From the NCBI RefSeq assembly GCF_022539665.2, contig NC_081337.1, positions 9,586,679 through 9,650,678 of the forward strand: a stretch of 64,000 bases of DNA, given 5' to 3'. Shown here one piece after another: positions 46,110-58,835 of this stretch. Every line of letters begins with the position of its first letter. The stretch's first letter is position 1. Both the position numbers and the translations under genes were made by a program. The DNA comes from Daphnia carinata (lineage: Eukaryota > Arthropoda > Branchiopoda > Diplostraca > Daphniidae). The notes below the pieces were generated by a model. That model searched no databases, had not been told where the DNA came from, and saw only the letters and a program-made list of their open reading frames with translations.

Positions 46110-48590
46110 GAAAGAAGAGAATTAGCGGAGCAGCCGTCCCCTCGATCGATGTTTATTGATGGCTTGCACGAAGATTTTCTTGTCTTCGCTTGTCTCCGCT
46201 AGATCCTCGGCTAGTAGTAAACGCGTGCCAATTACCTTGTTCCAGGAAAACGTGGCAGTCTTAAGGCAGGCCGACTTTTCAACTTATCATGTACACGAAA
46301 CCTGCAGCTTTGCTAGGAAGCTGGCTGTAAAAAAAAATTCAGCCGCGAGACTATCAGAAGCAGAAGCTCAAGCGGCAGTAGCAGCGGGAGATTGTAGCCC
46401 CTGAAGGCAAAGAGTATGAGAAGGCGAGAGAGAAATAGAAGAGACAGAGAAGAGGTTAGACAGGAGGAAGACCGGCGGCGTGTATAGTATAGTGAGTAGA
46501 GTAGCTAAAGTAGTTTTGGACGTTTACTGCAAAGCGAGGATGTCTTTTATGGCCTCAATGGTCCTATTCGTTTAATGGCACCTTGTGACTCGAGCTCGCT
46601 TCTATTAGCGCCTAGATCCTCCGCTACGAGCTAGAAATTTATTGCGATTGATTCTCTCTCTACATATACGCATATAATATATAGCAGGAGGGTTTCCTTT
46701 TCGCGTGAAATTTCATTTTTCATCGTCGTTGCCTGTGTGTCTTTTAGTTGGTTGCCTCTTTTTGGTTAAACAAATTTCTGTTTTTCTCTTCGTGCATTGT
46801 TGATTTTTCAGCACTTTCCTACCTTTGTTTTTTCTTTTTCGGGGGGCACTGAATTCTAGCTTGAGGCTGGTCTTCTTAACTTTTCGGGACAGGCTAAAAA
46901 AGGCAATCGCAAGCTATGGAAATGATGCGCAACTACGTCGAATAAAGCTTTCAAAATAAACCCATATAATACGAAAATGCTTTTATTTCTTAAACTAATA
47001 AGCGGGAAAAAATGTAAATATATAATAACTCTTTCTCGTTGACGTTTAGCGGACGAAAACAAAAAAGACGGCTAAAAGGCGGCAAACAAGCTTTTTCTTT
47101 TTTTTTTTTTCTTCAGTTCGGGAGCACTTTTCTGGCATACCACCGGTACTAAAAATCCCGGCGTTAGCAACAAAACACATAAATCTCTCCAAGCTTTTTT
47201 TTTTTCCCTTCCTCCTGCATTTTAGATTTTTCGTTCCTGGCTAATCAAGCGTCTATTGACGTAGTTTTGCTAGCGCATCAGTTTGTCGGTTCGATTTATA
47301 AGGTCGAGTTTTCCGAGATAAAGGTGGCAATCGTTTTTACGCCAAAAGAGCGCAGGACGATACGCAGCAAGCCCATAATAAAGCGTTTTTGTGTGTGCAC
47401 ACATATCTTTAAAAGATAAATAAGCGGCCAAAGTGTACGACACGCTGGCCAGCCGTTCCATATACAATCTGATAGTTTGATTTCCAGTAAATAAAGCTTT
47501 GAGCTAATCTTGATTCATTTTTTTTTTGTTGTTGTTTGGCTTAGAGGGGAGGTTCTTCTGTTCCGTTCCCGCTCGCTTCCCAATGCTACCGCCCGGTGCT
47601 GCCGTAGTTGAGTACCAAAAGATGGTTATCGTATCCCGTGTGCATCCTCAGTTTGTTGTTGTTGTTTTTCCGAAAGAGAGATGGAGGATCCCGTTTTCAC
47701 AAGGATGGGGATGTTGGTGTCGTTCGCCGAGATTTATGACGACGGCACACGATAGCTATCGAAAAGTATCGCCGTTCACTTCTTTTCTCGCCATCGACTA
47801 CGTTCTACGGTTCAGAAAGAAATCGAAATTGTAGATGAAAGAAACAAGTTTGCCGGCCAGAAATCCCATTTGGATGTTATTACATTTTGCATTCATTTTT
47901 TTTTTCTTCGTCGTGTCTACTGTTGCCAGAAAACTGCGTAAGAATCAAGGCGACGAGAAAGAATAAAAAAAAGACTCACGCGAAATTGGACTTTAAAGAA
48001 GAGAAAACAAAATAAAAACGGGGAAGGAAATAGAGGAGAAAAAGAAAACGGGACTTGATTTGATGCTCCTGTCCTCGCTTGTTCGTTCAGTCGGGGTGGT
48101 GGGGAGCGTGAAACGTGCGCCGATCACGGCCGAGGAGCTCCGATGACGACGCTTTATCCGCCCTTTGTTCCTAGTGCCTGTTTTTTATTCTTTTGTTCTT
48201 GTTTTGAAACCACCAATTGAGAACTAGAAAATAGTTTGCTCGAATCAGTGGGCGGACGTGTGGGCTGTGGATATACTTTAGACGGATAATGACAATATTT
48301 TGGTTGAGCCGTGGCCGAAATGTTCCATTGGGTGGAAGTGATGAACGATGGGAACGGCGTCGCATGGTTATTTGCTTCGGCCTTCGTGCCGATATCACAT
48401 TAATGCTTTTTCCTTCTCCATATTTCTTTCCCCTTTTTTTTGTCGTTTTTCATTGCTTTATTTTCGGAAGGTTCTTAATCCATTTTTATTCTGTGAACGC
48501 TCAGAAAATGTCTATACTTTGCAGCGTCGATGTGGTTTGATGGTAGCGGCTGAGTCACGGGCAGGCGGATTGACTCGCCCAGCGGCGAGC

Positions 48591-49330
48591 CGATGAATTG
48601 CAATACCATTGCGTCTCTCCCTAAGAAGCTTAGGTTCGATTTTTCTAAGGGATCTTTTTCTTATCATTCTTCGTACTCTGCTGTTTTTGGTTATCGTTCC
48701 TCGATCTGTTTGATCCTCTTTGTCGTTTCTCTTGTATCCGTTTTCGTTTTGTCCTCATTCTGTTTCCTTCATTTGTAGGATTTTTTATTCCGCTGTTGCT
48801 TATTCTCGTTTGTCCATGTCTTCGTCAATGATCCTAGCTTGTTAGTAGCCTTAAATCTCCTTAAGACCCAGGGTAGGCAGTTGCACTCTCTCTTAAGTGT
48901 ATCCACAGGTGTAGCGCTATAGCAAGTTTAACTTTCGGTTGACAGCAGTTATCGATTTGTTGTCCTTGCTGACTTGCTGGAATCTTAGTCTTTAGTTTAG
49001 TTGTTACGAGTTAAAGAGGTCAAGAAGGCTAAACCACTGTGAAGTTCACAATGCCAGGAGGTTGCTGAAAATTGGCTTTGATGCCGTAAAAGTTGCTCAA
49101 AAGATTTGTAGAAAGATGGGGGTACTTTGTTTTGATTTTGTGAACGTGACGTCACAAGCGACACAGATTACAAGAAACAACCCTAATTATGTACAGTATC
49201 AGGCTCTCCCTGTCTCTATCATGTTCTATAGCCAACCGTATGTTGACTTCGTGAATCAATGTCTACTGTGCTCACGCGTGCACACGACATCCTAAAAGTA
49301 CGTGGCCTCACAATGCATCGTTGATTTGAT
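48591..49330. other. Balanced-composition segment, no recognised gene
   Basis: This segment has few homopolymers. Plus-strand frames are partly open (48593-48778; 49062-49295), the latter with KIGFDAVKVAQKICRKMG, but they are in different frames and interrupted. It could be a degraded mobile element or unique intergenic DNA; no diagnostic motif was found. Confidence 0.4.
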
Positions 49331-50030
49331 TACGAGGGGAGTCTGAGAATGCCAAGGCAAAAAAAAAAAAGGTTAGAACTAACGAAGAAAGGGAACGAGC
49401 AGGGAATCGGAGAAGAAGTACTGTTGTTGGTGAGGGGGGAACTACATAGTCGATTGAGTCCCGATTCGTTCGGCCGAAGGGCTCAATAGGAATCTTAGCT
49501 TGCTGCTTCTCGGCATGTATTGAGGATATTTCTTTTTAGCTTTCTCGTCTCTTTTTTCCTTCACGTTTTCCTCGCTCTTAGTCAGCCACTAGATATCTAA
49601 CTCAAGTGTTTTGGTCGTACGCAACCGAACGCCACTGCGTCCCATCAGTGCGGAGTAAACAGAGCAAAGACGCTGGAGGGATTCGGATCGACGTTGATGA
49701 CGATGACATCTCGCCAAGGCAACAATAACATGCTAAAGTGCTAGAGGCTAATGAACGGAAATAAAGGTGATTCGTCGATGGGAAGCAGGTTGTGAATCGA
49801 TAATGAGCCGGATGGTTAGAAGGATGTATATAACTTGAGGGAAAATAAATAGGCGGAGCTGGAGAGTTAAAATAAAATACAGTTGGAAATGACGGCTGCG
49901 ACATCCCATCTGCCAGGGGATGGAAGAACAGTGAATTATAGGGTTTAGGTAGATGTCATTTGAGGCTTCCGTTTGGACCCTTATCGCTAAGCGGAGGGAT
50001 AATGGCGAATACTAGAGCAAAAAGGAAAAA

Positions 50031-50543
50031 TCAAGGCAGGAATGAATCAATGAAACAGCCGGTCGTTACATCGACGTTGTGGTGGAAACATGGACATTTG
50101 AGATCCCCGACGCCATACGACGGTGGCATCTTCTTGCGTCGTTGTGGCTTTGGCAAAGAAGGATCACTCCCAGTTAATAAATATTTCACGCAATGGCTTT
50201 TCTCTAGTGTCTCCACACGAAGCGTTGCCTCGCTCCTTCTATCCACTTTAGTCCAGTTTCTTCTAATTTTCTTTTTTTTTTGCCTTTCTCCCCCTTTCGC
50301 CTCTTCTTTATTATCACCATCTATTTCAACATGGCACGGACTTGAGTTATAATCCAGTGCAGAGAGGCTCGCGTTATTGAGTGTGGGCATGGTGGCGTTA
50401 GTGGTGGCAATATAATGGTGATGTCGGTCGTCGTCTGTATTTGATTTCCTCTCTTCATCTTTAGAGAGACGAAAACTACTAGAGGCTTTAATGTCATCGA
50501 AGAAAACGGATCGCGCTTTAGTGCCTACTGTGCAATCCTTCAA
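50031..50543 (-). other. 170-codon minus-strand open frame without ATG start
   Basis: The frame is open for 170 codons from a TTG at 50543. The peptide is mixed in charge, with a DDDRHHHY stretch, a Lys-rich KKKKIRR block, and a C-terminal part containing CPCFHHN. No ATG supports the full length, so it could only be an internal exon or chance. No family recognised. Confidence 0.12.
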
Positions 50544-50596
50544 GATCCCGCTGCGCGCGTGACATATTACAGCAACTTGATCAATCTTTTCCTTGT

Positions 50597-50629
50597 GTAG
50601 TAGTAGTAGTCGTCGTCGTCGATGTCGTC
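50597..50629. repeat. Compound trinucleotide repeat (TAG/TCG)
   Basis: About four TAG units followed by four TCG units and a degenerate tail. Confidence 0.9.
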
Positions 50630-53600
50630 TTTTCTTTCAGCGCTTCCAGTTTCCCGTTCTTCTCACTCGCCTATACATTGCCATAGGCTGCGTCGTTGTC
50701 TTTGAAGCTTATCTCCTCGGCTTCTTTTTCGTTCACTCTCTGTCTCGTTCTCTGTGTGTCGTCTGCCTCTCTGCCATTGCCACACAATCCAATTTGTTTG
50801 AGGCCCCCCTCTTATATATAGTTGCTCGTCGTACAAGGGCCTCCAATCGAGTGGTATGGATATAGACGAATGAGCGGACAGACGGGCCGGAAAGAGCGGT
50901 ATATGGGCGGCGATGGCGACGAAAGAAAGAAACAAAAAAGAGAATCGGACAGGATAGAAACTAAGAGAAAAAGGCGATTTTGAAGAGGCCTCCTTGGGCT
51001 GTGCCACAGTGTCGAAGACTAAACTAACTTATGCGAGGGGATTTGAAATGGAGAGAATAGGCAGAGAAGGAGAGAGAATGAGGCGATCCTAATTGATTGG
51101 CATAGCCGGACCCTAGGACCTGCCTCGATTGTAAATAACACCATCATCTCGATTGGCGTCGAGACGGCGATTGTTTTTCTCTCCTCTGTTTTCTTTACTT
51201 TTATGGATTCTAGCCTTTTGTTCGTCTTGCCTTTATCGACCGTTTGTCTTTTCTTTTGGACATCTTGCCACTGCAGTGTCGGTCATAGACGGGCGAAATG
51301 CGTCACACAGATATGCACCATCCGTGCCCGATGCATCCGGCGAGTTCTCTGTCAAACACACACAGTGTTCATAAAAAAATAAAAACCAAGAAAATAAAAC
51401 GAGATTTCCTCCCTTAAAAAACAAAAAGGAGAAAAACAAAAAAAGAGAGAAGGAAAGATTCCGTTCCGGAGACAGGTTTACGGTCTCTGTATCATTGCCT
51501 GGAGAGAAAGCCCAGATCTATACCGCGGAAGCCTCCGGAAAGGAAAAACGGAGAGCTTTTCACCGGATCGCCCCATCAACCAGGAAGTTTCATTGGCCCG
51601 TACTACTTTTCTTTCGCAACACAGTCCACTAACACAGTAGACACACTGTAGTTGCAACTGCACAGCCTATAAAATATACAATCGATACGCGCACGCACCC
51701 ACAACAGTTCATTTTTTTTTATCCGTACACATTCAAACCGTGCAACCCCTTCTCTGCTAACTGCTGCCTCGTGTACATACCTCCCACTGTTCGCAAAAGA
51801 CAAGTTTCGTCCTTTCTTATCACGAAAAAAGGAAGTATACCAACGTTTTTGAGATTGGAAAGGAATTGTTCTTTTTGCTTTTAATACATTCTCCCTTCCC
51901 AATGTTGCCTGGCTTTTCATCCGCCCTTTTCTTATCTCCTTCTAGCTATTGCCCAGCCGTTTATGCGTTACGAGTATCAGACTCGCGTTAGGGCTCAAAG
52001 CGTCGTAACTTTCTGCATCATCGATTGATCCCCCCAAAATCCAGAATAGCCGTGTTTTGGGTTCGTCCTATTCACACGTTTGAGTCCGTAGAAGGATTGT
52101 TGTAAATCATTCCCCTTCTTCCTCTGGTACGCGTCCCTTAAACGCTGGATCAAACGTACTTGTTGTATGCAATCGATTAACTGAAATTCGTGTCTCTCGC
52201 TCAAACGCAACATGAAAGACGTACGTCGTGGATAAGGGTAAATAAGACCAATTGGGGACCTGTTTGTTCGCACAACAGAGCCCTACGCAATCGAGTAGGT
52301 ATAGTAGGTGCTGCTGGTGTGCCTGTTTGCTTAATGCCACTCGACGACGACTCATTCTAGTTTTTTTTCTGATGCCGTTCGATCATGTTGAAGATATGCG
52401 GAATTGCAGATGAAGTTAGATGATGGACACTCGACACAATCTAAAGCGTGGTCTGGAGGATCAGCTCGAGGGTGCCGAGAAGAGGCCAGGACGCAGAGAG
52501 AAAAGCGGAAGAGGAAACTGAAGAGGAGGGAAGAAAAGAACTATACACAGCAAGGAAGTAATATGAATTGTGAACTCGTAGGTTGCGAGGATGAATCGAA
52601 ATGAGAATCACCGAGAGTGGCAACGATTGCATCCATACAGCCTTCTTTCGCCTATCTTCTAACCCAATTTTAGAGGAAGAAAAAGAGACGCGAGATCGAG
52701 CGAGAGATGATAATCGATTCGCGCCGCGTATACATAGTCGTACGTCGATGCTATTCGTTTCATTCGAGTTCTCTTTTACCAAACGCCTTAGCCGTTTTAG
52801 ATTCTGGTGTCTGTAAATCTTAAACAAATCTACTTCTTTCCGAGCGGGAAAAAAAGGCACGGTATTTCCCACATTTACACTTTGGGTGCGGATAAGAATT
52901 TTTCTTTTGCTGATTCAGCTCATCTTGGAGTGATTTTTGTTTCGTTCTCTCCGTGTGCCCTAGTCTCCGCTTCTTCTTTTTTCCTCCTTTTGTTTCCTGG
53001 TTAGAAGCGGCCGCCGTAAATCAGTAGTGGCATTGATTGGTCTCCGATTCCATCCAGCTGCCAGTCAGTTGTCGGCCTCCCATTTTAGGCAGCTTAGACA
53101 TTTTGAAATAGAGGAGACTATAAAAGAACACTGTGTATGGGAAGCGAGGCGGAGACGAAAGACGTAGGGAAAACGGCATTCAGAACACACCCACACAAAG
53201 GGAATCAATGTGCTCATTTCCCATGGAAATACGATTCACTAACAACAAGCAGCAAGACAAGAACCAAGAAGGCCATAGATCCTCGACGAGGCATCGTGAA
53301 AATAAAAAATACGATGCGAATGAGACGGCGTCGTCAACGACGACGGACGAGCAAAGCTAGATTGTCTTGGTGGAGACGAAGGAAAAAGAAACGAAAGACG
53401 TAGAAAAACAAAAAAACACTAACGGAAGAGAAGTCTGATCTTTGTCTTTTTGTTGTAATCGGCTGGCTGCCGTTCTTTGGTGAAGCCTCTCTCTTTTTCC
53501 ATAGCTCGTCTTGTCTAAATTTAAATGAGTATGCAGCTTGTGTGCGACGTCGATAAAGTCACTGAGTCAGTGCATACGAGGGCACCGGATGGCAGCAAAA

Positions 53601-53747
53601 AAACATGGCAGTCGTCTTTTTTTTTACAAACGCTTCTTCTTTTTCAACAGTCTATGTTTGTTTGGCACGCTTTAGAGCTCGCTAGTACATTATCGATTCT
53701 TCTGTACTATTTTGCATGTGCGCTATAAGTAGGTGTATACGATATAG

Positions 53748-53957
53748 ATGGTTAGTCGACTATGTTTGTCTTTGCCGTTTGATGTGCTGGAACATTTCCA
53801 AAGGGAGATAAAAGAATGTGTCGGTGCATCAGGTTCGAGTGAAGTGGTAGAACAAAATCGAGCTTGGCTTGATGGTTGGAACAACGCTTCGAAATTCGGG
53901 TACGCATTTGCAGAAAACGAACCGACGACGAAAATAGGGGACTTGATTAGTCGATGA
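53748..53957 (+). CDS. 69-codon open frame, function unknown
   Basis: ATG at 53748 (G at +4) opens a frame of 69 codons ending TGA at 53957. The peptide is free of simple-sequence bias and acidic in its second half, with a likely amphipathic helix (FDVLEHFQREIKECVG) and a later ENEPTTKIGDL. It lies in a segment free of long homopolymers. Another frame (53525-53728) ends 20 bases upstream and is hydrophobic at its C terminus. No family recognised. Confidence 0.17.
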   Translation: MVSRLCLSLPFDVLEHFQREIKECVGASGSSEVVEQNRAWLDGWNNASKFGYAFAENEPTTKIGDLISR

Positions 53958-54334
53958 TATCGTTACGCGACTCAGTTCTCTCTTGTACCGGCTTAGAGAA
54001 CCACTTTCGTTTTTTCTCCGTGCTCGCTGTCATCGTCTTTCAATGAGGTAGTAGGTCTTCCCCTATTCAAACATCAGATAACTAATTAGCTGTGCGGCAG
54101 GTCTTTGCCTCTCACAATATTGTCTAGCTTAGTCCCCTACAAACTGACCGGGGAACTAGCAGAAGACGGCATCAGAATAAGAGGGAGAGAGAGCGAGAGG
54201 ATTTTCTCTTTTGTCTTCGTACTAGGTTCTTGACAGTTCCGTGTATCGGGATTACACGCGCGCACATGAGATAATTAAGCCACCGAGGCCGATGAGTACA
54301 AGAAGAAAAGCATTTTTCTCCTTTGAAAAGAAAC

Positions 54335-54346
54335 GGGGGGGGGGGG
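54335..54346. repeat. G12 homopolymer
   Basis: Twelve consecutive G. Read directly. Confidence 0.95.
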
Positions 54347-54651
54347 CGGAAAAGAAAAAGACTAGCGGCGCGTGTGCTGAACCACGTGATGTACACAACT
54401 TGTCCGTCTATTGAGCAAATGATTTCGCTGAATGCGCTGTTGCGCCTTTTCGTTCAGATCCCTTCCCGTTTCCGCGTGCTTTCCCCCTCCCTATGATTAT
54501 GAGGCACTCGATTTGCCTAATGTTTCTTCCCGATTTGATTATTAGTTACTAATGAGAATCCACGGTGACAACAAGTTTTGGTGAGCAAAAGTTCCGTCAT
54601 GGCTGTGCGGATAGGTTGACATTTTGCTGTGTCAACTTCCTTATTTGTCAG

Positions 54652-54765
54652 AGCGTGACTTTGGTCGGAGATGACGGATGCCACGGCGGTATTCGCTCAG
54701 AAGTGAAGTGGTTTGGAACGAATGCGTGCGTGCTCCGGTTTGACGCCGAGGAAGGAGGGTCGATG
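54652..54765 (+). other. Well-bounded 114-base exon candidate
   Basis: The acceptor TTCCTTATTTGTCAG ends at 54651, and the donor GTGAGA follows ATG at 54766. The enclosed 114 bases are a multiple of three, open in phase 0, and encode 38 residues with no simple-sequence bias (SVTLVGDDGCHGGIRSEV at the start, CVLRFDAEEGGSM at the end). A phase-symmetric exon with both splice sites and balanced composition is more than most frames here offer. No family recognised and no partner exons identified, so it remains a candidate. Confidence 0.25.
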
Positions 54766-55924
54766 GTGAGAGAAAAACACACAAAAAAAAAAGGCTTATA
54801 GTTGCTGCTTGCTTGTTCCTTCGAATAGAGGCAGAGATGATCGTGAGTGTGGCAGAGGTGTAAGGTCAAAACGAAAAAGGTGACAAGAGCCGCGTGGACG
54901 ATATTGACGGACACGCCCTACCACCCACCCCTTCCACCAAAGGAGAAAAAAAAAAAATAAAGGAGGGATAGAGAGAAGAATATTGACTCTGTCTCTTTAC
55001 ATTTCTAGCTTCCATTTTGCGTCGAAGCCCTCGTTCATCCACACTCATACATAAAAGCCATTTTATACGTACACGTACGCTCGATCTTACTCACGACCAC
55101 AACTTACCCCCCCCATTCTGCTTTCCCTTCCTTTTCGGCTGCATGGGTCGTGTTTGACGATGGAGGAGAGCGATTGGAAGAGAAAGGCCAACGACGAGTG
55201 TCAAGCGAGTGACAGTCGTTGACACTTTTTGACCCCCAAGTTGACCCTGGCTGCTAGCAAAGTCTGTGGTTGTCCTAGTATACATGCAGACCCCATCTGA
55301 CTTGCTTGTCACTCCCCTGTCAGTTGTAGAGAGTCTTGGCGGAGGCAGGAAGATCCCTACACACACACAAATAAAAAGGAAAGGCATTGAGTCTTGTGCA
55401 TGTGTACAGATTGTGCTCTTATTTCTTTTCCAATTTTGTTGCCTCTCTGGTCCGTACACTATTTTTCCTTTAACCTTGTCAAAGAGAGGATCTCGTTTCT
55501 GAGAAAAAGAGAAGAAGGCGAGTCAACTATTTGTATTAATTTCTTATTGGACGGTAGCCATAGTTGTAGAGGGGGGTACAAACGATAGAAAGTGGAGTCG
55601 CCCTTTTCGGTTTTGTGCGGACTGTGATTGCCAAGCCACCGCCCTGCAGCCGCACAACACGCTGCACTTCAAAAGCAAGAAGCCAATCACTTTAGAATTT
55701 CATTCGCAGGTTTCTTTCGTACGTTTTAGCTCGTACAAGGCCCTCGTCTACAAACTTCCTTGTCTCTTGTATTCTCTATTTTTTCTTTTTCGTTTTGATT
55801 CACTTTGGCAGTAAACAGAATGGCTATTTCTGAGCTTCAAGGATGGGGGTCACGACGGACAATAAAGACCTGTCAGGCTGTCGAGCCACATCTTTGATTG
55901 TGTGTGTATAGGCGCGTGAGCTCA

Positions 55925-55945
55925 GTGTGTGTGTGTGTGTGTGTG
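55925..55945. repeat. (GT)10 microsatellite
   Basis: About ten GT units. Read directly. Confidence 0.95.
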
Positions 55946-56697
55946 CGAACGGGCTCTTCCTCCCTATTGTGTGACTGGGATGGGACGCATTCTTCTCACA
56001 CCAATCTGCTGAGCAAACAGCTACTTCACACTTTCACCTACCGTCTACTTTTCCTTTATAGTACCCATCTCAAACTAAGTCGTGTACTCTGCTTCCTTTC
56101 GTTGCCAGACTAAAATCAATAAGGAAAAAAAAAAGGGATTTTGTGCACACACAAAAAGTGAAATCACAATCGTTTCGTCCCACGTCCGGTTGGAATAAAG
56201 CAGATAGTTCGAAGGAAAAACGGGAGGAGGCCAAAAACTATACCCATACAAGCTCTTTTCCAATGTTGTCGAAAAAATAATAATTGAAACAAAAATGAAA
56301 AAGAGTTTCAAAAATGGTGTAAAGAAAAATCGATTCAGCTTACTTTATTGATCAGGACCCTGCCATTTTTACATAGCTGGGAGGCGATGGTGGATGCAAT
56401 GATTTTGCTGAAAAGCGAAGGGAAGATTGATTATGTAACACTCTTGTGCTCGTGTGAAGCTGGTGACAGAATTCTCATTCTTCTCGCAGTGCTTACACGG
56501 AATTAGCACTTGTGCAATGGCACTAGTTCTCTTCGAACTGTCGCAAAATGGCTGTTTGCAAAAGGCTTTAACTTGCGTTTCGGAGGGGCAGGCGACAGAA
56601 CAGAAATTATTGATAAAAGGCAGAGGCTGAAATTGAATTCTTTCTACTGGCACCACAAAATGTGGAAGAAAAACCTGCCGGTTAGCAACAGAACGAA

Positions 56698-56712
56698 TTT
56701 TTTTTTTTTTTT
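56698..56712. repeat. T15 homopolymer
   Basis: Fifteen consecutive T. Read directly. Confidence 0.9.
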
Positions 56713-57434
56713 AGCTCAAGTGCGTGATGGGCTACGATACACAGCGCATAGAATTCGGTTGGCAAACGCTGGAATGGAATGGAATCTATGCTATAATAGT
56801 CGAGGACAGGCTATGCCAGAGTTGAGAGAAGAAAAAAAAAAACGCGAGATTTAGAGGGTATTACATATACTGACACACAAACTCTTAGATTTACTGTCGG
56901 TACCAAACGGAAAACAAAGTTCAACAACAACGAAAAAGGGAACTAGGCGAGAGCAACTTGAAATGAAAAGGAAATGGAAAACTGAAGGCAAGAATTTGTT
57001 TTTTTTCCTTCTTGGGCCTCTATTCACGTCTTACCTTAAAGATGGCCGACTTTGCGTGGCGTGAAAATGTCGGATTGTATAAGGGACCTCGACGTAATCG
57101 TAGATAAATGCACAGGGCAAGACGAAAACAAAAAAAAAACATACACACACATAAAATAAACACGAATGATGAAAGTTAAGCGACGAAACTTAAGACGGGA
57201 TGATTTCATCATTCCGAAAAGGAAACAGATGGATGGGGGAGACCCACGACGATCGGGATCAAAGGCACCGTCTCCTTTAACCCCCAGCGCAACGTGTTTC
57301 ATACTGTCGCTTGAAATGGATTTATGTCTGTTTCTCTTAACCAGCGCAGTATGTTTCGAATGATACGTACGTGTCGGGTACTTCTTGGGGGCATTTCTTT
57401 CGGGCATCACGTGGCACGAAAAAAGGAAATGCGC

Positions 57435-57486
57435 AAAAAAAAAAAAAAGAAGGGGAACAGAGAGCTAAAAAAAAAAAAAAAAAAAA
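57435..57486. repeat. A14 and A20 homopolymers
   Basis: A14 (57435-57448) and A20 (57467-57486), separated by purine-rich sequence. Confidence 0.9.
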
Positions 57487-57815
57487 GCCGAGAAGGATCG
57501 TTTTCAATACACCGGCCGCCGCGGTAGAACAACGAAGCGACAGGCTGGAGGAAGAGGATGAAAAATTAGCCAAGGCCAGGAAAAAGAAAATGCACATTAA
57601 ACCTAAAGGCCTATATAGTCTTGAATGTTTCCAGGGAAACTTGGCCGACAACGTTGCCAAGGAAGCCGGTTCCCGAATAGTCCGTGCGAGACAGATGGCG
57701 ATGGCGTATAAATCGTGCCATCATAGTCGAACGGTTTCAACCAGCCGGTTGGTAACACACGCACAAAGCGTTCCAGTTTGATGATTCCACTGAATTTCGT
57801 TTTCTTCGTCCTTCC

Positions 57816-57837
57816 TTTTTTTTTTTTTTTTTTTTTT
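57816..57837. repeat. T22 homopolymer
   Basis: Twenty-two consecutive T. It creates the Phe-rich frame nearby. Confidence 0.9.
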
Positions 57838-57970
57838 CTTTTACCTCTGCCTTCAAGAGATTGTCTTCCCATTTTTCTCTTCCTGTTTCGGGCATTCCCT
57901 GATTGTACTATCTTCTCTTTTGGGTTTCCCCTCTTTTTCCAACTCATTTTCATTGTCATCTTGTTTTTTT

Positions 57971-57996
57971 GGGGGGGGAGGGGGGGAGACTTGGGG
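57971..57996 (+). other. G-quadruplex-capable tract
   Basis: G8, one A, G7, AGACTT and G4 in 26 bases. The run lengths and short spacers satisfy the usual four-run G-quadruplex pattern. Confidence 0.7.
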
Positions 57997-58835
57997 TTTT
58001 GTTTGATTTGTTTTTATCTTTATGGATGTCCGTTTACTTGTTTTGTTTTTTTTTGTTTTGGGAACGCTTGTTGGGGTAGGGGGTTTCTGTGCCGTGACAG
58101 TGTTTCCGATGCGAATCGCACAACACATTGCGTTCATGGCCAATTCTATGTCGACACAGGGTGTACTTTTCGTGCGGCACGCAACGCACGTTATTGTCAC
58201 ACGTCAGGACTTTATCTAATGTTCTCGCGCCAAGTTTTTGTCGGTAGTCGAGGCAATAGCAATAACCTGCTTTATAGAAAAACGGAACGAGGGGGGAGGG
58301 GGAGAAAGAGATTATGTAGCTTATTATTTACCTTATTCGATTTTTTTTCTTTCTTATTGCTTATTTCTTTTTCTTCTTTGTATACGGATGTATACGTACG
58401 TGGATTATTTTCAAAGTTTTCTTTTTTTTTTATGTAGTGAATATGGCGAGGCTTTTTCTTTTTCATAAGTGCATGAGGAATTTTATTGAAAGGATTTACG
58501 ACAGGAAAAACATAACAGAATAGATAAAACGGACACGTAATAAGCAAACATTGAAAGCGAGGAAGAAAACGGCAGAGGGGAGAGGTGAACGAAAACAGCG
58601 GGGGGTGGGGGGGAATAGAAGGAAGAAGAGATAGAGAAAAAAAAAATAAGAGAGCTACGTATAAAGCTGTAACAAACAGCTCGCATCCGTAAGGCCGTCG
58701 TAACAACATTGTCTTGTGATATTACAGTGCACCGTAGCGAAAGATAAAACTCGATGTTATAGTTAGTGCTTTAGGCTTCGAGCTCCACGTCAGTGGAGAC
58801 GAAGGAACGCGAATCGACATTGCAACGGAAGAAAT

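Larger units (their letters stand above)
42666..48590. other. Mostly low-complexity interval
   Basis: No recognised gene. It includes C17 (43074-43090), A12 (43461-43472), T17 (45229-45245), A17 (46093-46109) and T13 (47098-47110). 43900-45200 is more balanced and holds a long minus-strand open frame (separate entry). Small ORFs at 44614-44874, 46159-46404 and 47583-47834 are unrecognised and not called as genes. Confidence 0.5.
49331..54540. other. Mixed interval, no recognised gene
   Basis: Contents include A12 (49359-49370), a compound trinucleotide tract at 50597-50629, G12 (54335-54346) and scattered short open frames. The frames at 50031-50543 (minus) and 53748-53957 (plus) are listed separately. 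Confidence 0.5.
54541..58650. other. Low-complexity interval with one exon candidate
   Basis: Contains the 54652-54765 exon candidate, (GT)10 (55925-55945), T15 (56698-56712), A14 and A20 (57435-57448, 57467-57486), T22 (57816-57837) and G-rich tracts at 57971-57996 and 58600-58613. The 219-codon frame at 57778-58437 is Phe-rich from poly-T and rejected. Confidence 0.55.

Noticed and set aside
53118-53125. TATAAAAG, a good TATA-box sequence, 12 bases before an ATG (53137) that opens an 88-codon frame
   Set aside because: The ATG is too close for a start site 25-30 bases downstream of the TATA, the frame becomes Arg/Lys-rich simple sequence, and TATAAAA also occurs at several other places without genes (for example 6572 and 23964).
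54044-54056. tgaggtagtaggt, identical to the first 13 bases of let-7
   Set aside because: The match stops there, and no complementary arm is present within hairpin distance downstream, so it is not a let-7 precursor.
56369-56656. Cys-rich 95-codon minus-strand frame
   Set aside because: It starts at GTG, overlaps a plus-strand frame, and its Cys spacing matches no motif I know. The splice-like sites inside it are ambiguous.
57778-58437. Longest open frame of the window (219 codons)
   Set aside because: It starts in a T22 run and is dominated by Phe, Leu and Gly from poly-T and poly-G. Low complexity explains the lack of stops.
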